The position numbers and the translations under genes are program-made. A DNA stretch of 64,000 bases, from contig NZ_JABMEG010000001.1 in assembly GCF_013179735.1 (NCBI RefSeq), positions 2,914,001 through 2,978,000 of the forward strand, given 5' to 3'. This DNA comes from Permianibacter fluminis. GTDB lineage: Bacteria; Pseudomonadota; Gammaproteobacteria; Enterobacterales; Permianibacteraceae. A model generated the notes under the pieces. It worked only from the letters and a program-made list of their open reading frames with translations. It was not told the DNA's origin and did no database searches. This document shows, piece after piece, positions 44,970 through 55,234 of this stretch (positions are counted from its first letter, which is position 1; the number at the start of each line of letters is the position of its first letter).

Positions 44970-46376
44970 TTAAATCAGGCGGGAGAAGCGCCCTTCTGCC
45001 ATATCGGACAGGTAGCGGTCAAAGGTCGTGCAGATATTGCGAATCAGCAAGCGGCCGAGCGGGGTCACCTCCATGCCTTCGTCATGCACCAGTAACAATC
45101 CGTCATCAACAAACTCTTGCAGCCGCTCCAACTCACGCTTGAAGTAGTCGCGGAAGACAATACCAAAGCCGCTTTCAATCTTGGCGAACTCCAGATGGAA
45201 GTGACAGATCAGCTGCATGATCACCGCGCGGCGGATGCGATCATCCTCATCCAGTTTGACCCCGCGCCACAGCGGCAGTTTGTGTTGATCGAGCATGGCG
45301 TAATAGCTGTCCAGATCCTTGACGTTCTGGAAATAGCTGTCGCTGATCTGACTAATGGCAGAGACGCCCAGGCTCAGCAGCTCACAGTCACCGTGGGTGG
45401 AGTAGCCCTGGAAATTGCGTTGCAGTTTGCCTTCGCGCTGGGCAATGGCCAGTTCGTCGTCCGGCTTGGCGAAATGATCCATGCCGATATGGGCGTAACC
45501 TGACCGGGTCAGAAAACCGACCGTGTATTCCATGATGCGCAGCTTTTCTTCCGGACTTGGCAGGGCATAGGTGGGAATCGCCTGCTGCGGTTTGAAATGG
45601 GTGGGCAAATGAGCGTAATTGAAAATCGACAACCGATCCGGATTCAGTTCCAGCACCCGTTCCAGCGTATGGCGGAAACTTTCTTCGGTCTGGAACGGCA
45701 AGCCGTAAATCAGATCGATGTTCAGCGAGCGGAAGCCATTGGCCCGCGATTGCAGCACTGCTTGCTCGGTTTGCTCAAATGACTGGATGCGATTGACTGC
45801 CCGTTGCACCCGCTCATCAAAGTCCTGTACACCGAGGCTGATGCGGTTGAAGCCGAGACTGGCCAAGAACGCCAGGGTATCGGATTGAATCGAGCGCGGA
45901 TCGATCTCGATGGCATATTCGCCTTCGTCACGTGGGGCAAAATCAAAATGCTGATGCAGCGTTTTGACCACAGCCGCCATTTCCGGATGACTCAGGAAAG
46001 TCGGCGTACCACCACCCCAATGCATCTGCTTGACCTTTGGCTTGCGACCCAGCGTCTTCGCATGCAAGGCAATTTCCCGTTTCAGGTATTCGATATAGGT
46101 GCCGCTCTTGCTGCGATCCTTGGTGACAATCTTGTTGCAGGCGCAGTAATAGCAGAGAGTGGCACAGAACGGCATGTGCAAATACAACGACAGCGGTGTT
46201 TCCGGCTTCAACCGGGCCAACGCATCCTGATAATCCGCGACGGTGAAGTCGTCACGGAATTGCAGCGCGGTCGGGTACGAGGTATAGCGCGGACCGCTGA
46301 GGTTGTAACGCGAGATCAGGTCGCGATTGATTGCGGTCGGTACCTGCTGGATAGGGAAATTGAGTATCAGTGACAT
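44970..46376 (-). CDS. hemN: Oxygen-independent coproporphyrinogen III oxidase
   Basis: 468-residue radical-SAM enzyme for haem synthesis without oxygen. The cluster motif CATLCYYCAC gives Cys71, Cys75, Cys78 and the extra Cys80 typical of true HemN; YLHMPF precedes it and MHWGGGTPTFLSHPEM follows. The start giving MSLILNFPIQQ is chosen because the family begins here; an open extension of 87 codons crosses the FNR promoter region. FNR control is shared with ccoN. Confidence 0.95.
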   Translation of the reverse strand: MSLILNFPIQQVPTAINRDLISRYNLSGPRYTSYPTALQFRDDFTVADYQDALARLKPETPLSLYLHMPFCATLCYYCACNKIVTKDRSKSGTYIEYLKREIALHAKTLGRKPKVKQMHWGGGTPTFLSHPEMAAVVKTLHQHFDFAPRDEGEYAIEIDPRSIQSDTLAFLASLGFNRISLGVQDFDERVQRAVNRIQSFEQTEQAVLQSRANGFRSLNIDLIYGLPFQTEESFRHTLERVLELNPDRLSIFNYAHLPTHFKPQQAIPTYALPSPEEKLRIMEYTVGFLTRSGYAHIGMDHFAKPDDELAIAQREGKLQRNFQGYSTHGDCELLSLGVSAISQISDSYFQNVKDLDSYYAMLDQHKLPLWRGVKLDEDDRIRRAVIMQLICHFHLEFAKIESGFGIVFRDYFKRELERLQEFVDDGLLLVHDEGMEVTPLGRLLIRNICTTFDRYLSDMAEGRFSRLI

Positions 46377-46514
46377 GAGCCTGGCTCCGGTGGCCATCGC
46401 TGCGGCAGGCACTGGCGCGGAAACTATCCGCGCAGCACCCTGTTTGCAGCAAAATTTCAGGATGAAAACCCGTCTTTGATGGCGACAGTGTACGGAGCAG
46501 GGGCAGTAGGAGGA

Positions 46515-46528
46515 TTGACCTTGATCAA
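46515..46528. promoter_or_regulatory. FNR/ANR box of hemN
   Basis: TTGACCTTGATCAA has one mismatch to consensus. On the minus strand TACACT follows at exact class II -10 spacing, giving a start near 46480 and a leader of about 105 nt. The box overlaps the stop codon of the upstream safE-like gene. Confidence 0.82.
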
Positions 46529-47319
46529 GACCTGTTCGGGTGTTGGTGCTGATGCGCTTGATGTGGATCACTGCTGTCCGTACCGGTTTGTTCAACCGGT
46601 ACGTTTTGCTGGTGATGGTGCTGATGCGGCTGACCATCCGCCTGCAGCATTTGCAGGCTCATGATGCAGACCCAGACTCCGAGCCCCATCATCAGCAAGC
46701 CGGCACTGAGCCGCAATGCCGCCGGCAGCGGCTTGCTGCGCGGTGTCGCCGCCAATCCGGCCATGGTCAGCGCCGGCAGCGTGCCGAGCCCGAACGCGGT
46801 CATGAACAGGGCCGCCTCATTGGCATCGGCGCGGGTCGCGGCAGTGGCCAGTGCGCTATACACCAGCCCGCAGGGCAACAGGCCCCAGATAGCGCCAGCG
46901 AACAGTGCCTGACCGGGATGCCGAATGGCGCGCACGGCTTGCAGCATGGGCTGCAAGCGCGGCCACAGTTTGCTACCGAGTCGCTCCAGTTTGGTTAAAC
47001 CAAACCAGAACCGAGCGACATACAATCCCATCAGGATCAGCAACAAGCCGGACAGCAGCCGCAGCGCGGCGGCCAGCAGTTGCCACCCGGTGCCGACCAC
47101 AATGCCCTGCACCATCACGCCTAGGCCGAGACCGAGCACGGTATAAATGGCAATGCGGCCAATACTGAATGACAACACCAACAACAAGCGCGCGCCAAAC
47201 GATTTGCCGGCCACGCCCTGCGCCAGTAGCGTCACCAAACCGCCACACATCGGCAGGCAATGACCCACACTGAATAGCCCAGTAAGAAATGCGGCCAACA
47301 ACCAACTGCTGCTAGTCAC
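46525..47319 (-). CDS. SafE/TauE-like membrane protein with His-rich tail
   Basis: 264-residue membrane protein with six or so helices, of the family found after ccoS and annotated as sulphite exporter TauE/SafE or a cytochrome biogenesis-type transporter. Core motifs: LTGLFSVGHCLPMCGGLVTL with the paired Cys and GAIWGLLPCGLVYSALATAA. The last 35 residues are very rich in His (QPHQHHHQQNVPVEQ; HQAHQHQHP), a likely metal buffer. The GTG start overlaps the ccoS stop by eight bases. A role in copper handling for the cbb3 oxidase is inferred from context. Confidence 0.85.
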   Translation of the reverse strand: MTSSSWLLAAFLTGLFSVGHCLPMCGGLVTLLAQGVAGKSFGARLLLVLSFSIGRIAIYTVLGLGLGVMVQGIVVGTGWQLLAAALRLLSGLLLILMGLYVARFWFGLTKLERLGSKLWPRLQPMLQAVRAIRHPGQALFAGAIWGLLPCGLVYSALATAATRADANEAALFMTAFGLGTLPALTMAGLAATPRSKPLPAALRLSAGLLMMGLGVWVCIMSLQMLQADGQPHQHHHQQNVPVEQTGTDSSDPHQAHQHQHPNRS

Positions 47320-47500
47320 GAGGCGACGACTCCCGGACTGACGCCGGTTTGCCAACCGGTTTGTCATCATCAAGCAAAATGGCATGTGCCGGGCTGTCGA
47401 GATCATCAAACTGGCCGCGCTTGACCGCCCAGAAAAAAAGCCAGATGGAAACGGCCAGCACCAGCATCGCCAGCGGGATCAACAAATAAATTGCACTCAT
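47312..47500 (-). CDS. ccoS: cbb3 oxidase maturation protein CcoS
   Basis: 62-residue protein with one N-terminal membrane helix (MSAIYLLIPLAMLVLAVSIW) and the family block FFWAVKRGQFDDLDSPAHAI then LLDDD. CcoS is needed to insert haem and copper in CcoN. Its ATG overlaps the ccoI stop (ATGA). Confidence 0.95.
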   Translation of the reverse strand: MSAIYLLIPLAMLVLAVSIWLFFWAVKRGQFDDLDSPAHAILLDDDKPVGKPASVRESSPRD

Positions 47501-50004
47501 GCCGGTTGCTCGATGAGGGAAGCGGATGGTGGCAGCGTGGCGGCCACAGTTTTACCGCGCAGCAAGCGCAGGGAATTGACCGTGACCAGCAAGGACGACA
47601 GCGACATGCCAACGGCCGCCTGCCACGGTGTCAGCACGCCGCTGATCGCAGCTGGCAGCGCCACAGCGTTGTAGACCAGCGCCCACATCAGATTCTCGCG
47701 CACGATACGGCGCGTTTGCCGGGCCAGCGCCAGCGCGTCATCAATGCTCGCCAGCTGACTGTGCAACAATACGGCATCGGCCGCGCGACGGGCAAAATCG
47801 GCACCACTACCGATCGCGATTGACACATCCGCCGCCGCCAGCACCGGCCCATCGTTGATGCCATCGCCCAGCATCAGCACGCGTCGGCCTTGCTGCTGCA
47901 GCGCTTGCACGCGATCACGTTTGTCCGCCGGCGATTGCCGCGCATGCGCATCGGCGATCCCGAGTGCCTGCGCGCAGGCACGGACGGCTTCAGCATGATC
48001 GCCACTGGCAAGATGCAGCTGCAAACCGCGCGCCTGCAAACGCCGGCACAGCAGCGCTGCATCAGGACGTAGCTCGTCTTGCAGACAAAACGATGCCAGC
48101 CAACCACTGTCGTCGGCCAAGGCAATTTCACCTTCCTGCACAGCGCTGCGGGCATTTGCCGGCAACCAGTTGGCTTGACCCAGCCAATAACGCGTGCCAT
48201 CGACCAAGCCCACTACACCCAGTCCTGCCGTTTCGTTGACTTCGCTGGCATGCAGACGAGCAGCAGACTGTTGTTGGGCAACACTTTGTTTGGCGGTACC
48301 GTGTTGATCTGTACGATGCGGTTCGCAATAAGCATGAAACGCCTTGGCAATCGGATGCGAGGAGTGCTGCTCCAGGGCGGCCGCAATAGCCAGTGCCTGA
48401 TCGGAGAAATGCACCGAGCGGGTCCGCACACCGGTGATTTGCAACTGCCCCGTGGTCAGGGTGCCGGTTTTGTCGAACACCACATCGGTCAAGTTCGCGA
48501 GTTTTTCCAACACTGCAGCGCGACGCAGCAACACACCGTCCTGCAACAATTGATGAGTCGCGGCTGCCCACGCGGTCGGCAAGGCCAGCGACAGTGCACA
48601 AGGGCAGGTCACCACCAGCACGGCCAGCGTGACATCGAATGCGCGCGTCGCATCAACCGGATACCAACCAGCAAAAACCAGCACCGCCAACAACAGTACG
48701 CCGGCAACAAACCAGCGAGCCAAACGATCCGCCTGCAATTGCAGCGGCGGCCGTTGCGCCAAGGCTTCGTCCTGCAGTCGGGTCAGCTTGGCGACATAGG
48801 TATCACTGCCGCTATTGGTTACAGTGATTTCCAGCGCGCCGCCGCTGATGACACTGCCAGCCAACACCGCATCGCCAACCCGTTTGGCCACTAGCGCCGG
48901 CTCACCATTGAGCAGACTTTCATCGGCGCCCGCGCTGCCGCTGACGACGGCCGCATCGACCGGCACGGTTTCACCCGACTGCACCAGCAAGCGCTCACCG
49001 GTTTTGACTTCCGCCAGCGCAACAGTGTGCCATTCATTGTCGTGCCAACGCCGTGCCGTGCGCGGCAACAAGCGCTGTTGCAAACCGGCCGCGCGTGTCG
49101 CCCGTTGCCGGACTTTCAATTCCAGAAAACGGCCCAGTAGCAGCAGAAAAGCAAACATGCTGACCGATTCAAAATACACCGCACCGGATTGCATCACGGT
49201 GTTCCAGCTGCTGGCGACAAACGCCAGCAGCATCGCTGCCGCCACTGGCACATTCATATTCAGGCTGCGCAGTTTCAGCGCGCTCCAGGCATTGCGGAAA
49301 AACGGCTGACAGCTGTAGAGCAGAACGGGCAGGGCGACCAGCAGCGAACTCCAGCGCAGCCACAATTCATGGCTACGCTCAAGATCACCGATCACACCCA
49401 GATAAAGCCCCACCGCATACATCATGGCCTGCATCATGCCGAAACCGGCAACCGCCAACCGTTTCAGCAGATCGCGGCTTTCCTGCTCCAGTTGCTGCTC
49501 GACTTGATCGGGACTGAAGGGAGTTGCCTGATAACCGATATGCTGCAGCTCGGCGAGCATCTGCTGCAGCGACGATTGCCGATGATCCCAGCGCAGCAAA
49601 AGGCGCCGGGCAGTCAATTGAATCTGGACATCGTGCACGCCGGCTTGCTGGCGCAAATGCCGTTCCAGCAACCAGCTGCAGGCCGGGCAGTTCAGCCCTT
49701 CGACAAACAAGGCCACCCGGCTTTCGTCCGCGCTTTCCTGCAAACAGGCCGTGGCGCGCGCACTCTGCTCCAGCGCGGCCAACAGTTCACGCGGCAGCTC
49801 GGCCGACTGACGCTTGGCCGGGGCCTGTCGAAACTGGTAGTAATTGCCGAGACCGGAGGCGTAAATGGTCTGCGCCACGGCCAGACAACCGGCGCAACAA
49901 AATGCCCGCGTTTCGCCGGCCAAGTCGGCACGAAACGTGGCATCTGATCCGGTACCAGTTTCAGCACCAGCCGGCAGCGGCTCAGCACAATGGTAGCAAT
50001 TCAC
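47497..50004 (-). CDS. ccoI: Copper-exporting P-type ATPase CcoI/FixI
   Basis: 835-residue heavy-metal P1B-ATPase supplying copper to the cbb3 oxidase. N-terminal Cys-rich segments (MNCYHCAEPLPAG; AFCCAGCLAVAQTIYASGLG), an HMA domain with GLNCPACSWLLERHL, membrane CPC in VTCPCALSLALPTAWAA, DKTGTLTTGQLQ, HP dipeptide in EQHSSHPIAKAF and MLGDGINDGPVLAAADVSIA. The Cys-rich N-terminus plus neighbours ccoS, fixH and ccoG distinguish it from a CopA exporter. Confidence 0.95.
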   Translation of the reverse strand: MNCYHCAEPLPAGAETGTGSDATFRADLAGETRAFCCAGCLAVAQTIYASGLGNYYQFRQAPAKRQSAELPRELLAALEQSARATACLQESADESRVALFVEGLNCPACSWLLERHLRQQAGVHDVQIQLTARRLLLRWDHRQSSLQQMLAELQHIGYQATPFSPDQVEQQLEQESRDLLKRLAVAGFGMMQAMMYAVGLYLGVIGDLERSHELWLRWSSLLVALPVLLYSCQPFFRNAWSALKLRSLNMNVPVAAAMLLAFVASSWNTVMQSGAVYFESVSMFAFLLLLGRFLELKVRQRATRAAGLQQRLLPRTARRWHDNEWHTVALAEVKTGERLLVQSGETVPVDAAVVSGSAGADESLLNGEPALVAKRVGDAVLAGSVISGGALEITVTNSGSDTYVAKLTRLQDEALAQRPPLQLQADRLARWFVAGVLLLAVLVFAGWYPVDATRAFDVTLAVLVVTCPCALSLALPTAWAAATHQLLQDGVLLRRAAVLEKLANLTDVVFDKTGTLTTGQLQITGVRTRSVHFSDQALAIAAALEQHSSHPIAKAFHAYCEPHRTDQHGTAKQSVAQQQSAARLHASEVNETAGLGVVGLVDGTRYWLGQANWLPANARSAVQEGEIALADDSGWLASFCLQDELRPDAALLCRRLQARGLQLHLASGDHAEAVRACAQALGIADAHARQSPADKRDRVQALQQQGRRVLMLGDGINDGPVLAAADVSIAIGSGADFARRAADAVLLHSQLASIDDALALARQTRRIVRENLMWALVYNAVALPAAISGVLTPWQAAVGMSLSSLLVTVNSLRLLRGKTVAATLPPSASLIEQPA

Positions 50005-50054
50005 TTCAGAACATTCCTTGCACGTGCAGGTGTCTGCTCAGACTGAAGCCAGAC

Positions 50055-50588
50055 TCACAGAATTTCTGGTTGCAGCTGGGCAGCAGCGCCACTTTGCCAA
50101 CGGCCACGCAGCCGCCAGCTATCATCTTCCGGGTGCAACTGAACATACCAATTGGTCTCGACGAGCGCCGACACGGTAGCCGCATACTGCTGGCCCGATT
50201 GCCGGGTAAACGTGATTTGCTGATCGACGGATTTGTCGGTTGGATGTGAAAGCTGCAGCAACAGCACTTCTGGCAAGACTGGCATTTTCTCGGCACTGAG
50301 GGTCAACAGCCATTGACTATTGACTGGCACCAGCATCGCGCGCAGATGCAGATCAGCAGCCTGGCGATCCGCCTGTTGCTGAACGTTGTAGGCAAGGCCC
50401 TGCTTGTAGTAATCGTCCTTGACCATGCTGTCGCCGTAGCGAACGGCGATGTAAACGGTGGTCAAGCCGGCAACCACGGCAAGCGCGGGCAGCAACCACA
50501 ACAAAAGCCACGGCAGTTTCAGCCAATTGACTGGCTGCGCATCCTGCATCACGGCAGCACCGTTTTCCTGAGTCTGCAGTTTGCTCAT
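50055..50588 (-). CDS. ccoH: FixH/CcoH family assembly protein
   Basis: 177-residue protein with one membrane helix (LPWLLLWLLPALAVVAGLTT) followed by GDSMVKDDYYKQGLAYN, the FixH hallmark, and a periplasmic beta domain. Required for stable cbb3 assembly. Its ATG overlaps the ccoG stop. Confidence 0.93.
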   Translation of the reverse strand: MSKLQTQENGAAVMQDAQPVNWLKLPWLLLWLLPALAVVAGLTTVYIAVRYGDSMVKDDYYKQGLAYNVQQQADRQAADLHLRAMLVPVNSQWLLTLSAEKMPVLPEVLLLQLSHPTDKSVDQQITFTRQSGQQYAATVSALVETNWYVQLHPEDDSWRLRGRWQSGAAAQLQPEIL

Positions 50589-51976
50589 CAGCGCGCTCCA
50601 GTATTGGCGGGCTTGATAAAACTGGAGGTCTCATCAACCACCACATCCTGCTTGTCCAATGACTCGATGCGGAAATGCACGGTGCTGGTCACCTCTGACA
50701 ATTCATAGGGGTCGATTTCCAACCGTACCGGCACATTGACAATCTCACCGCCCGGCACCACAAATTCGGTCTCGGCTTTGACGGTGACTGGCGCCTCAGC
50801 ACTGGCCTGCAAGCGATAGCGATGGGCATCCTGATCCAGGTTCATCACTTTCAGCGTGTAGACATTCTCGATGGTGCCGAGCGAGGTCATCGAATACAGC
50901 CGGCCACGATCACGCAGGACGTCGACCCGCAGCGGCATCCGCACCGACAGCGCATAAATGAACAGGACAAAAAGACCGAGCAGCAGCGCGCCGTAGAGCA
51001 AGATGCGCGGCCGCAGCACATGCGTTTCTTTGCCGCTGTCACGATGTTCGGTGGTGTATTTGATCAGCCCTTTCGGGTAATCCATTTTCACCATCACTTC
51101 ATCGCAGGCATCGATGCAGGCGGCGCAAGCAATGCAGGCGACCTGCAAGCCATCGCGAATATCGATACCAGTCGGGCAGACATGCACGCATTGCATACAA
51201 TCAATGCAATCGCCAAGCCCGTCATGGCCGCGCGGCACATCCTTGCGGCGGGCACCACGGGGTTCGCCACGCTTGCTGTCATAGGCAATGATCAGCGTAT
51301 CGCGATCAAACATGGCGCCCTGGAATCGCGCGTAGGGGCACATGTAAATACAGACTTGCTCGCGCAGCTTGCCGGCATTGCCATAGGTGGCAAAGCTGTA
51401 GAACAGCACCCAGAACCAGCCCCAACCGCCGAGACTGCCGTTGAGCATGTCGGCAGAGAGCTCACGAATCGGGACAAAAAATCCGACAAAGGTAAAGCCG
51501 GTGAACAAGGCAAACACAATCCACAGACTGTGCTTGGCGGTTTTCTTGCGGATTTTTTCAAAGCTCAGTGGCTGCTTGTCGAGCTTCATCCGGGCATTGC
51601 GTTCGCCTTCGGTGATGCGCTCCATCCACATGAATGCCTTGGTCCAGACCGTTTGCGGACAGGCATAACCACACCACAAACGACCGGAAACGGCGGTAAA
51701 GAAGAACAGTGCCAGCGCCGCCAGAATCAGCAACCAAGTCAGGAAAATGAAATCCTGTGGCCACAACGTCAAACCGAACAGATGAAACTTGCGCCCCGGC
51801 AAATCAAACAGGATGGCCTGACGATTATCCCAGGTCAGCCAGGGCGCAAGGTAATACCAGCCCAGCAACAACCACATTGCGGCAACGCGCAGTTTGGCAA
51901 ACACCCCGCCGACCGGCTTGACGTAGATCTTCGGTGCTTTGACATACAGCTGTTGAACCGGAATGTCACCGGGCAT
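50588..51976 (-). CDS. ccoG: cbb3 oxidase accessory iron-sulphur protein CcoG
   Basis: 462-residue membrane ferredoxin-like protein (RdxA/FixG) thought to reduce copper for the oxidase. Helices include VAAMWLLLGWYYLAPWLTWD and FIFLTWLLILAALALFFF; WCGYACPQTVW carries the C-x3-C, CIYMCPYARFQGAMF a second, and the 4Fe-4S motifs are DCIDCMQCVHVCPTGIDIRD and CIACAACIDACDEVM. The C-terminal third is an immunoglobulin-like domain ending near SSFIKPANTGAR. Follows ccoP by 23 bp. Confidence 0.96.
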   Translation of the reverse strand: MPGDIPVQQLYVKAPKIYVKPVGGVFAKLRVAAMWLLLGWYYLAPWLTWDNRQAILFDLPGRKFHLFGLTLWPQDFIFLTWLLILAALALFFFTAVSGRLWCGYACPQTVWTKAFMWMERITEGERNARMKLDKQPLSFEKIRKKTAKHSLWIVFALFTGFTFVGFFVPIRELSADMLNGSLGGWGWFWVLFYSFATYGNAGKLREQVCIYMCPYARFQGAMFDRDTLIIAYDSKRGEPRGARRKDVPRGHDGLGDCIDCMQCVHVCPTGIDIRDGLQVACIACAACIDACDEVMVKMDYPKGLIKYTTEHRDSGKETHVLRPRILLYGALLLGLFVLFIYALSVRMPLRVDVLRDRGRLYSMTSLGTIENVYTLKVMNLDQDAHRYRLQASAEAPVTVKAETEFVVPGGEIVNVPVRLEIDPYELSEVTSTVHFRIESLDKQDVVVDETSSFIKPANTGAR

Positions 51977-51999
51977 GCTTGAACTCCTGCGTTGGTTGG

Positions 52000-52887
52000 C
52001 TATTGCTTGGCCGACAATGACAGCACATAAGCCGCCAGCACGTGTATGCGCGACTCACCGAGCAACTCGCCGTGCGCGGGCATGACACCGTTGCGACCAT
52101 TTTTGATGGTGTCGGCAATGGCGCCCTGAGTGCCACCGTACAACCAGACATCGTCGGTGAGATTCAGCGCCCCGAGCATCGGATTGCCTTTGCCTTCCAG
52201 GCCGTGGCAGGCCGCGCAAATGGTTTCGAATGTTGCCTTGCCCTGACCGGCCAGATCCTTGTCGTGGTCGCGACCACTGAGTGACAGCACGTAGTGACGC
52301 ACGGCCAGCTGAGTCGGCTCATCCAGCGAACTGCCGAATGCCGGCATCATGCCTTGGCGACCGCCAGTAATGGTCAGCTTGATCGTGTCGGCATCGCCGC
52401 CGTAGATCCAGTCCTTGTCGGTCAGATTCGGAAAGCCCGGTGCACCTTTGGCATCGGCACCATGACAGGTCGCGCAATTGTTGCCAAACAACCGGCTGCC
52501 AACCGCAAGCGCCGCCGGATCCTGACTCAACTCGGTGACCGACTTGGCTGCAAAACCGGCATAAAGCGGCGCCACTTTTTCTTCAGCCGCTTTCACTTCC
52601 TGCTCATGCTGAGCCGCCTGACTCCAGCCAAGCACGCCGGGCAGGTGACCAAAGCCCGGGTACAGCACCAGATAACCAATGGCGAAAAAAATGGTGATGT
52701 AGAACAGCCAGAGCCACCAACGCGGCAGCGGCTTGTTGTATTCCTCAATGCCGTCATAGCTGTGCTGGACTTTGCCATTGGCGTCTTCATCGGCGCGCAG
52801 ATTTTTGGTCTTTGCCAGCAACCACCAGCAGCCGCCGATGTTCAGCACCACAAGTGCCATGATGTAGAGACTGATCGTCAGACTCAT
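52000..52887 (-). CDS. ccoP: cbb3 cytochrome c oxidase dihaem subunit CcoP
   Basis: 295-residue subunit III. N-terminal helix MSLTISLYIMALVVLNIGGC and FIX-type second helix (PRWWLWLFYITIFFAIGYLV), then two haem c domains with NNCATCHGADAKGAPGFPNL and ETICAACHGLEGKGNPMLG. Takes electrons from soluble cytochromes to CcoO. GGAGCGGT precedes the ATG, 2 bp after ccoQ. Confidence 0.96.
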   Translation of the reverse strand: MSLTISLYIMALVVLNIGGCWWLLAKTKNLRADEDANGKVQHSYDGIEEYNKPLPRWWLWLFYITIFFAIGYLVLYPGFGHLPGVLGWSQAAQHEQEVKAAEEKVAPLYAGFAAKSVTELSQDPAALAVGSRLFGNNCATCHGADAKGAPGFPNLTDKDWIYGGDADTIKLTITGGRQGMMPAFGSSLDEPTQLAVRHYVLSLSGRDHDKDLAGQGKATFETICAACHGLEGKGNPMLGALNLTDDVWLYGGTQGAIADTIKNGRNGVMPAHGELLGESRIHVLAAYVLSLSAKQ

Positions 52888-52889
52888 GA

Positions 52890-53063
52890 TTACCGCTCCG
52901 AATCAGTTTGTTTGCCATCGCGTGCAGGCTGGTCATCAAACACCAGTTGGGCTGCTTCCTCGAAACGCGCCTTGCGCCGCGGGCTGTAGGCCCACCAGAC
53001 CACGCCGAGAAAAATCAGCAACCAGACCGCAGTCATCGCGCCACGAAACCAGTTCATGTCCAT
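52890..53063 (-). CDS. ccoQ: cbb3 oxidase subunit CcoQ
   Basis: 57-residue single-helix subunit, MDMNWFRGAMTAVWLLIFLG then VVWWAYSPRRKARFEEAAQL. The WWAYSPRRKxRFEEAA block is diagnostic for CcoQ/FixQ. GGAGGT lies 7 bases upstream of the ATG. It sits between ccoO (5 bp gap) and ccoP (2 bp gap); it stabilises the CcoNOP complex. Confidence 0.94.
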   Translation of the reverse strand: MDMNWFRGAMTAVWLLIFLGVVWWAYSPRRKARFEEAAQLVFDDQPARDGKQTDSER

Positions 53064-53068
53064 CGCGC

Positions 53069-53677
53069 TTACCTCCGGGTCTTGATGACGGTACCGAGGC
53101 CTTGCAGATAGGCAATCACGGCATCCATTTCGGTTTTGCCGGCGACATCGGTTTTGGCGCTGGCAATTTGCTCATCGGTGTAGGGCACGCCTACCATGCG
53201 CAGGGCTTTCATCTTGGCGGCGGTGTCTTCACCATCGAGCACATTCTTGCTGAGCCAGGGGAAGCCCGGCATGTTCGACTCCGGCACCACTACCCGCGGA
53301 TTGGTCAGGTGCACGCGATGCCATTCGTCGGAATAGCGAGCACCGACCCGGGCCAGATCCGGACCGGTTCGCTTCGAGCCCCACAGGAAGGGATGTTCGT
53401 AGATCTGCTCGCCAGCCAGCGTGTAGTGGCCGTAGCGTTCGGTTTCGGCACGGAACGGCCGAATCATCTGGGTGTGGCAAACGTGACAACCTTCGCGGAT
53501 ATACACATCGCGACCTTCCAGCTGCAACGCATTCCACGGCTGCAGACCAGCGACCGGCTCCGTGGTGTCCTTGACGAAATACAGCGGGACAATTTCCGCG
53601 AGACCGCCAAAGCTGACCACGATGATGATCAGAATCGCCATCAGGCCAACGTTTTTCTCGACTTTTTCATGATTCAT
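53069..53677 (-). CDS. ccoO: cbb3 cytochrome c oxidase monohaem subunit CcoO
   Basis: 202-residue subunit II: one membrane anchor ([20 protein letters not shown]) and a haem c site CHVCH in [20 protein letters not shown], followed by the conserved [20 protein letters not shown] and axial Met in SNMPGFPWL. Start [11 protein letters not shown] has GAGGAG upstream; the open frame extends 15 codons further without support. Confidence 0.96.
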   Translation of the reverse strand: MNHEKVEKNVGLMAILIIIVVSFGGLAEIVPLYFVKDTTEPVAGLQPWNALQLEGRDVYIREGCHVCHTQMIRPFRAETERYGHYTLAGEQIYEHPFLWGSKRTGPDLARVGARYSDEWHRVHLTNPRVVVPESNMPGFPWLSKNVLDGEDTAAKMKALRMVGVPYTDEQIASAKTDVAGKTEMDAVIAYLQGLGTVIKTRR

Positions 53678-53690
53678 GGCGTTGCGCTCC

Positions 53691-55127
53691 TCAGGCAGCT
53701 TGCAACGACGGCTGCTTGGCAACCGCGGCAGAAGGTGAGGTCAGGGTTTTGATCACGTTGTACACCATGATCAACATGCCACTCAGGAACATCAGGCCGC
53801 CAACAAGACGCACGATGTAGTAGGGGTGTTTGGCTTTCAGCGCCTCAACGAAGGTGTAGGTCAGCGTGCCGTCAGCATTGACCGCGCGCCACATCAGACC
53901 TTCCATGACCCCGGCGATCCACAGCGAAGCGATGTAAAGCACGACGCCGAGCGTAGCGATCCAGAAATGCCAGCTGATCAATTTCAGGCTGTACATCCGC
54001 TCCTTGCCGAACAGTGTCGGGATCAGGGCATACATCGAGCCGATGGTGATGAACGCGACCCAACCGAGCGCACCGGAGTGAACGTGGCCAACGGTCCATT
54101 CGGTGTTGTGCGACAGGGCATTGACCGTCTTGATCGACATCATCGGCCCTTCAAAAGTCGACATCATGTAGAACGACAGCGAGACGATCAGAAAACGCAG
54201 AATGGGATCAGTGCGCAGCTTGTCCCAGGCACCGGACAGAGTCATCACGCCGTTGATGGCACCGCCCCAGCTTGGCGCCAGCAAAATCAGCGAGAACACC
54301 ATGCCAAGTGATTGCGCCCAGTCGGGCAGGGCAGAGTAGTGCAGGTGATGCGGGCCGGCCCACATATACACCGCGATCAGCGCCCAGAAGTGCACGACGG
54401 ACAAACGATAGGAGTAGACCGGTCGACCAGCCTGTTTCGGCACGAAGTAATACATCATGCCGAGGAAGCCGGCGGTCAGAAAGAAACCGACCGCGTTGTG
54501 ACCATACCACCATTGCACCATCGCATCGACCGCGCCGCCATAAGCCGAATACGACTTGGTCAGCGTCACGGGAATCGCGGCACTGTTGACGATGTGCAGG
54601 ATGGCAATGGTCAGAATGTAGGCGCCAAAAAACCAGTTGGCGACGTAGATGTGCGAGGTGTTGCGCCGACGTATCGTTTCAAAAAATACGATGGCATAAG
54701 CGACCCACACCACAGCGATCAAAATGTCGATTGGCCATTCCAACTCGGCGTATTCCTTTGCCGAGGTGTAGCCCAGCGGCAGTGTGATGGCCGCCAGCAC
54801 AATCACCAGCTGCCAACCCCAAAAGGTAAACGCGGCAAGCTTGGGAAACGCCAGTTTGACATGGCAGGTCCGCTGCACGACCCAGTACGAGGTCGCAAAC
54901 AGGGCACAGCCGCCAAATGCAAAAATCACCGCGTTGGTATGCAGCGGTCGCAAGCGGCCATAAGACAGCCAAGGAATATTGAAATTGAGTTCCGGCCAAA
55001 TCAGCTGGGCGGCGATGATGACACCGACCAACATGCCGACAACTCCCCACAGGATGGTGGCAAGGGCAAATTGACGTACGACACGATATTCGTAGTCAAC
55101 GCCTGCCGGAGCGCTGTTGTTCCCCAT
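53691..55127 (-). CDS. ccoN: cbb3 cytochrome c oxidase catalytic subunit CcoN
   Basis: 478-residue haem-copper subunit I with 12 helices. Haem and copper ligands lie in [60 protein letters not shown] and [15 protein letters not shown]. High-affinity terminal oxidase for low oxygen. First gene of ccoNOQP; upstream lie an FNR box and an NsrR operator. Confidence 0.97.
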   Translation of the reverse strand: MGNNSAPAGVDYEYRVVRQFALATILWGVVGMLVGVIIAAQLIWPELNFNIPWLSYGRLRPLHTNAVIFAFGGCALFATSYWVVQRTCHVKLAFPKLAAFTFWGWQLVIVLAAITLPLGYTSAKEYAELEWPIDILIAVVWVAYAIVFFETIRRRNTSHIYVANWFFGAYILTIAILHIVNSAAIPVTLTKSYSAYGGAVDAMVQWWYGHNAVGFFLTAGFLGMMYYFVPKQAGRPVYSYRLSVVHFWALIAVYMWAGPHHLHYSALPDWAQSLGMVFSLILLAPSWGGAINGVMTLSGAWDKLRTDPILRFLIVSLSFYMMSTFEGPMMSIKTVNALSHNTEWTVGHVHSGALGWVAFITIGSMYALIPTLFGKERMYSLKLISWHFWIATLGVVLYIASLWIAGVMEGLMWRAVNADGTLTYTFVEALKAKHPYYIVRLVGGLMFLSGMLIMVYNVIKTLTSPSAAVAKQPSLQAA

Positions 55128-55234
55128 GAAGCCTCCACGTTAGATGGTCGCCGTAGGCCAGCGCTGCTAGCGCCGCGCCCTTTCGACCGGTTTATTGTCC
55201 TTACAAATTGTCGAGGTTTGGCGCGTCCGCACCT

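Noticed and set aside
46579-46610. Terminator-like hairpin CGTACCGGTT/AACCGGTACG followed by TTTT on the plus strand
   Set aside because: It lies inside the coding end of the minus-strand safE-like gene and no plus-strand gene precedes it.
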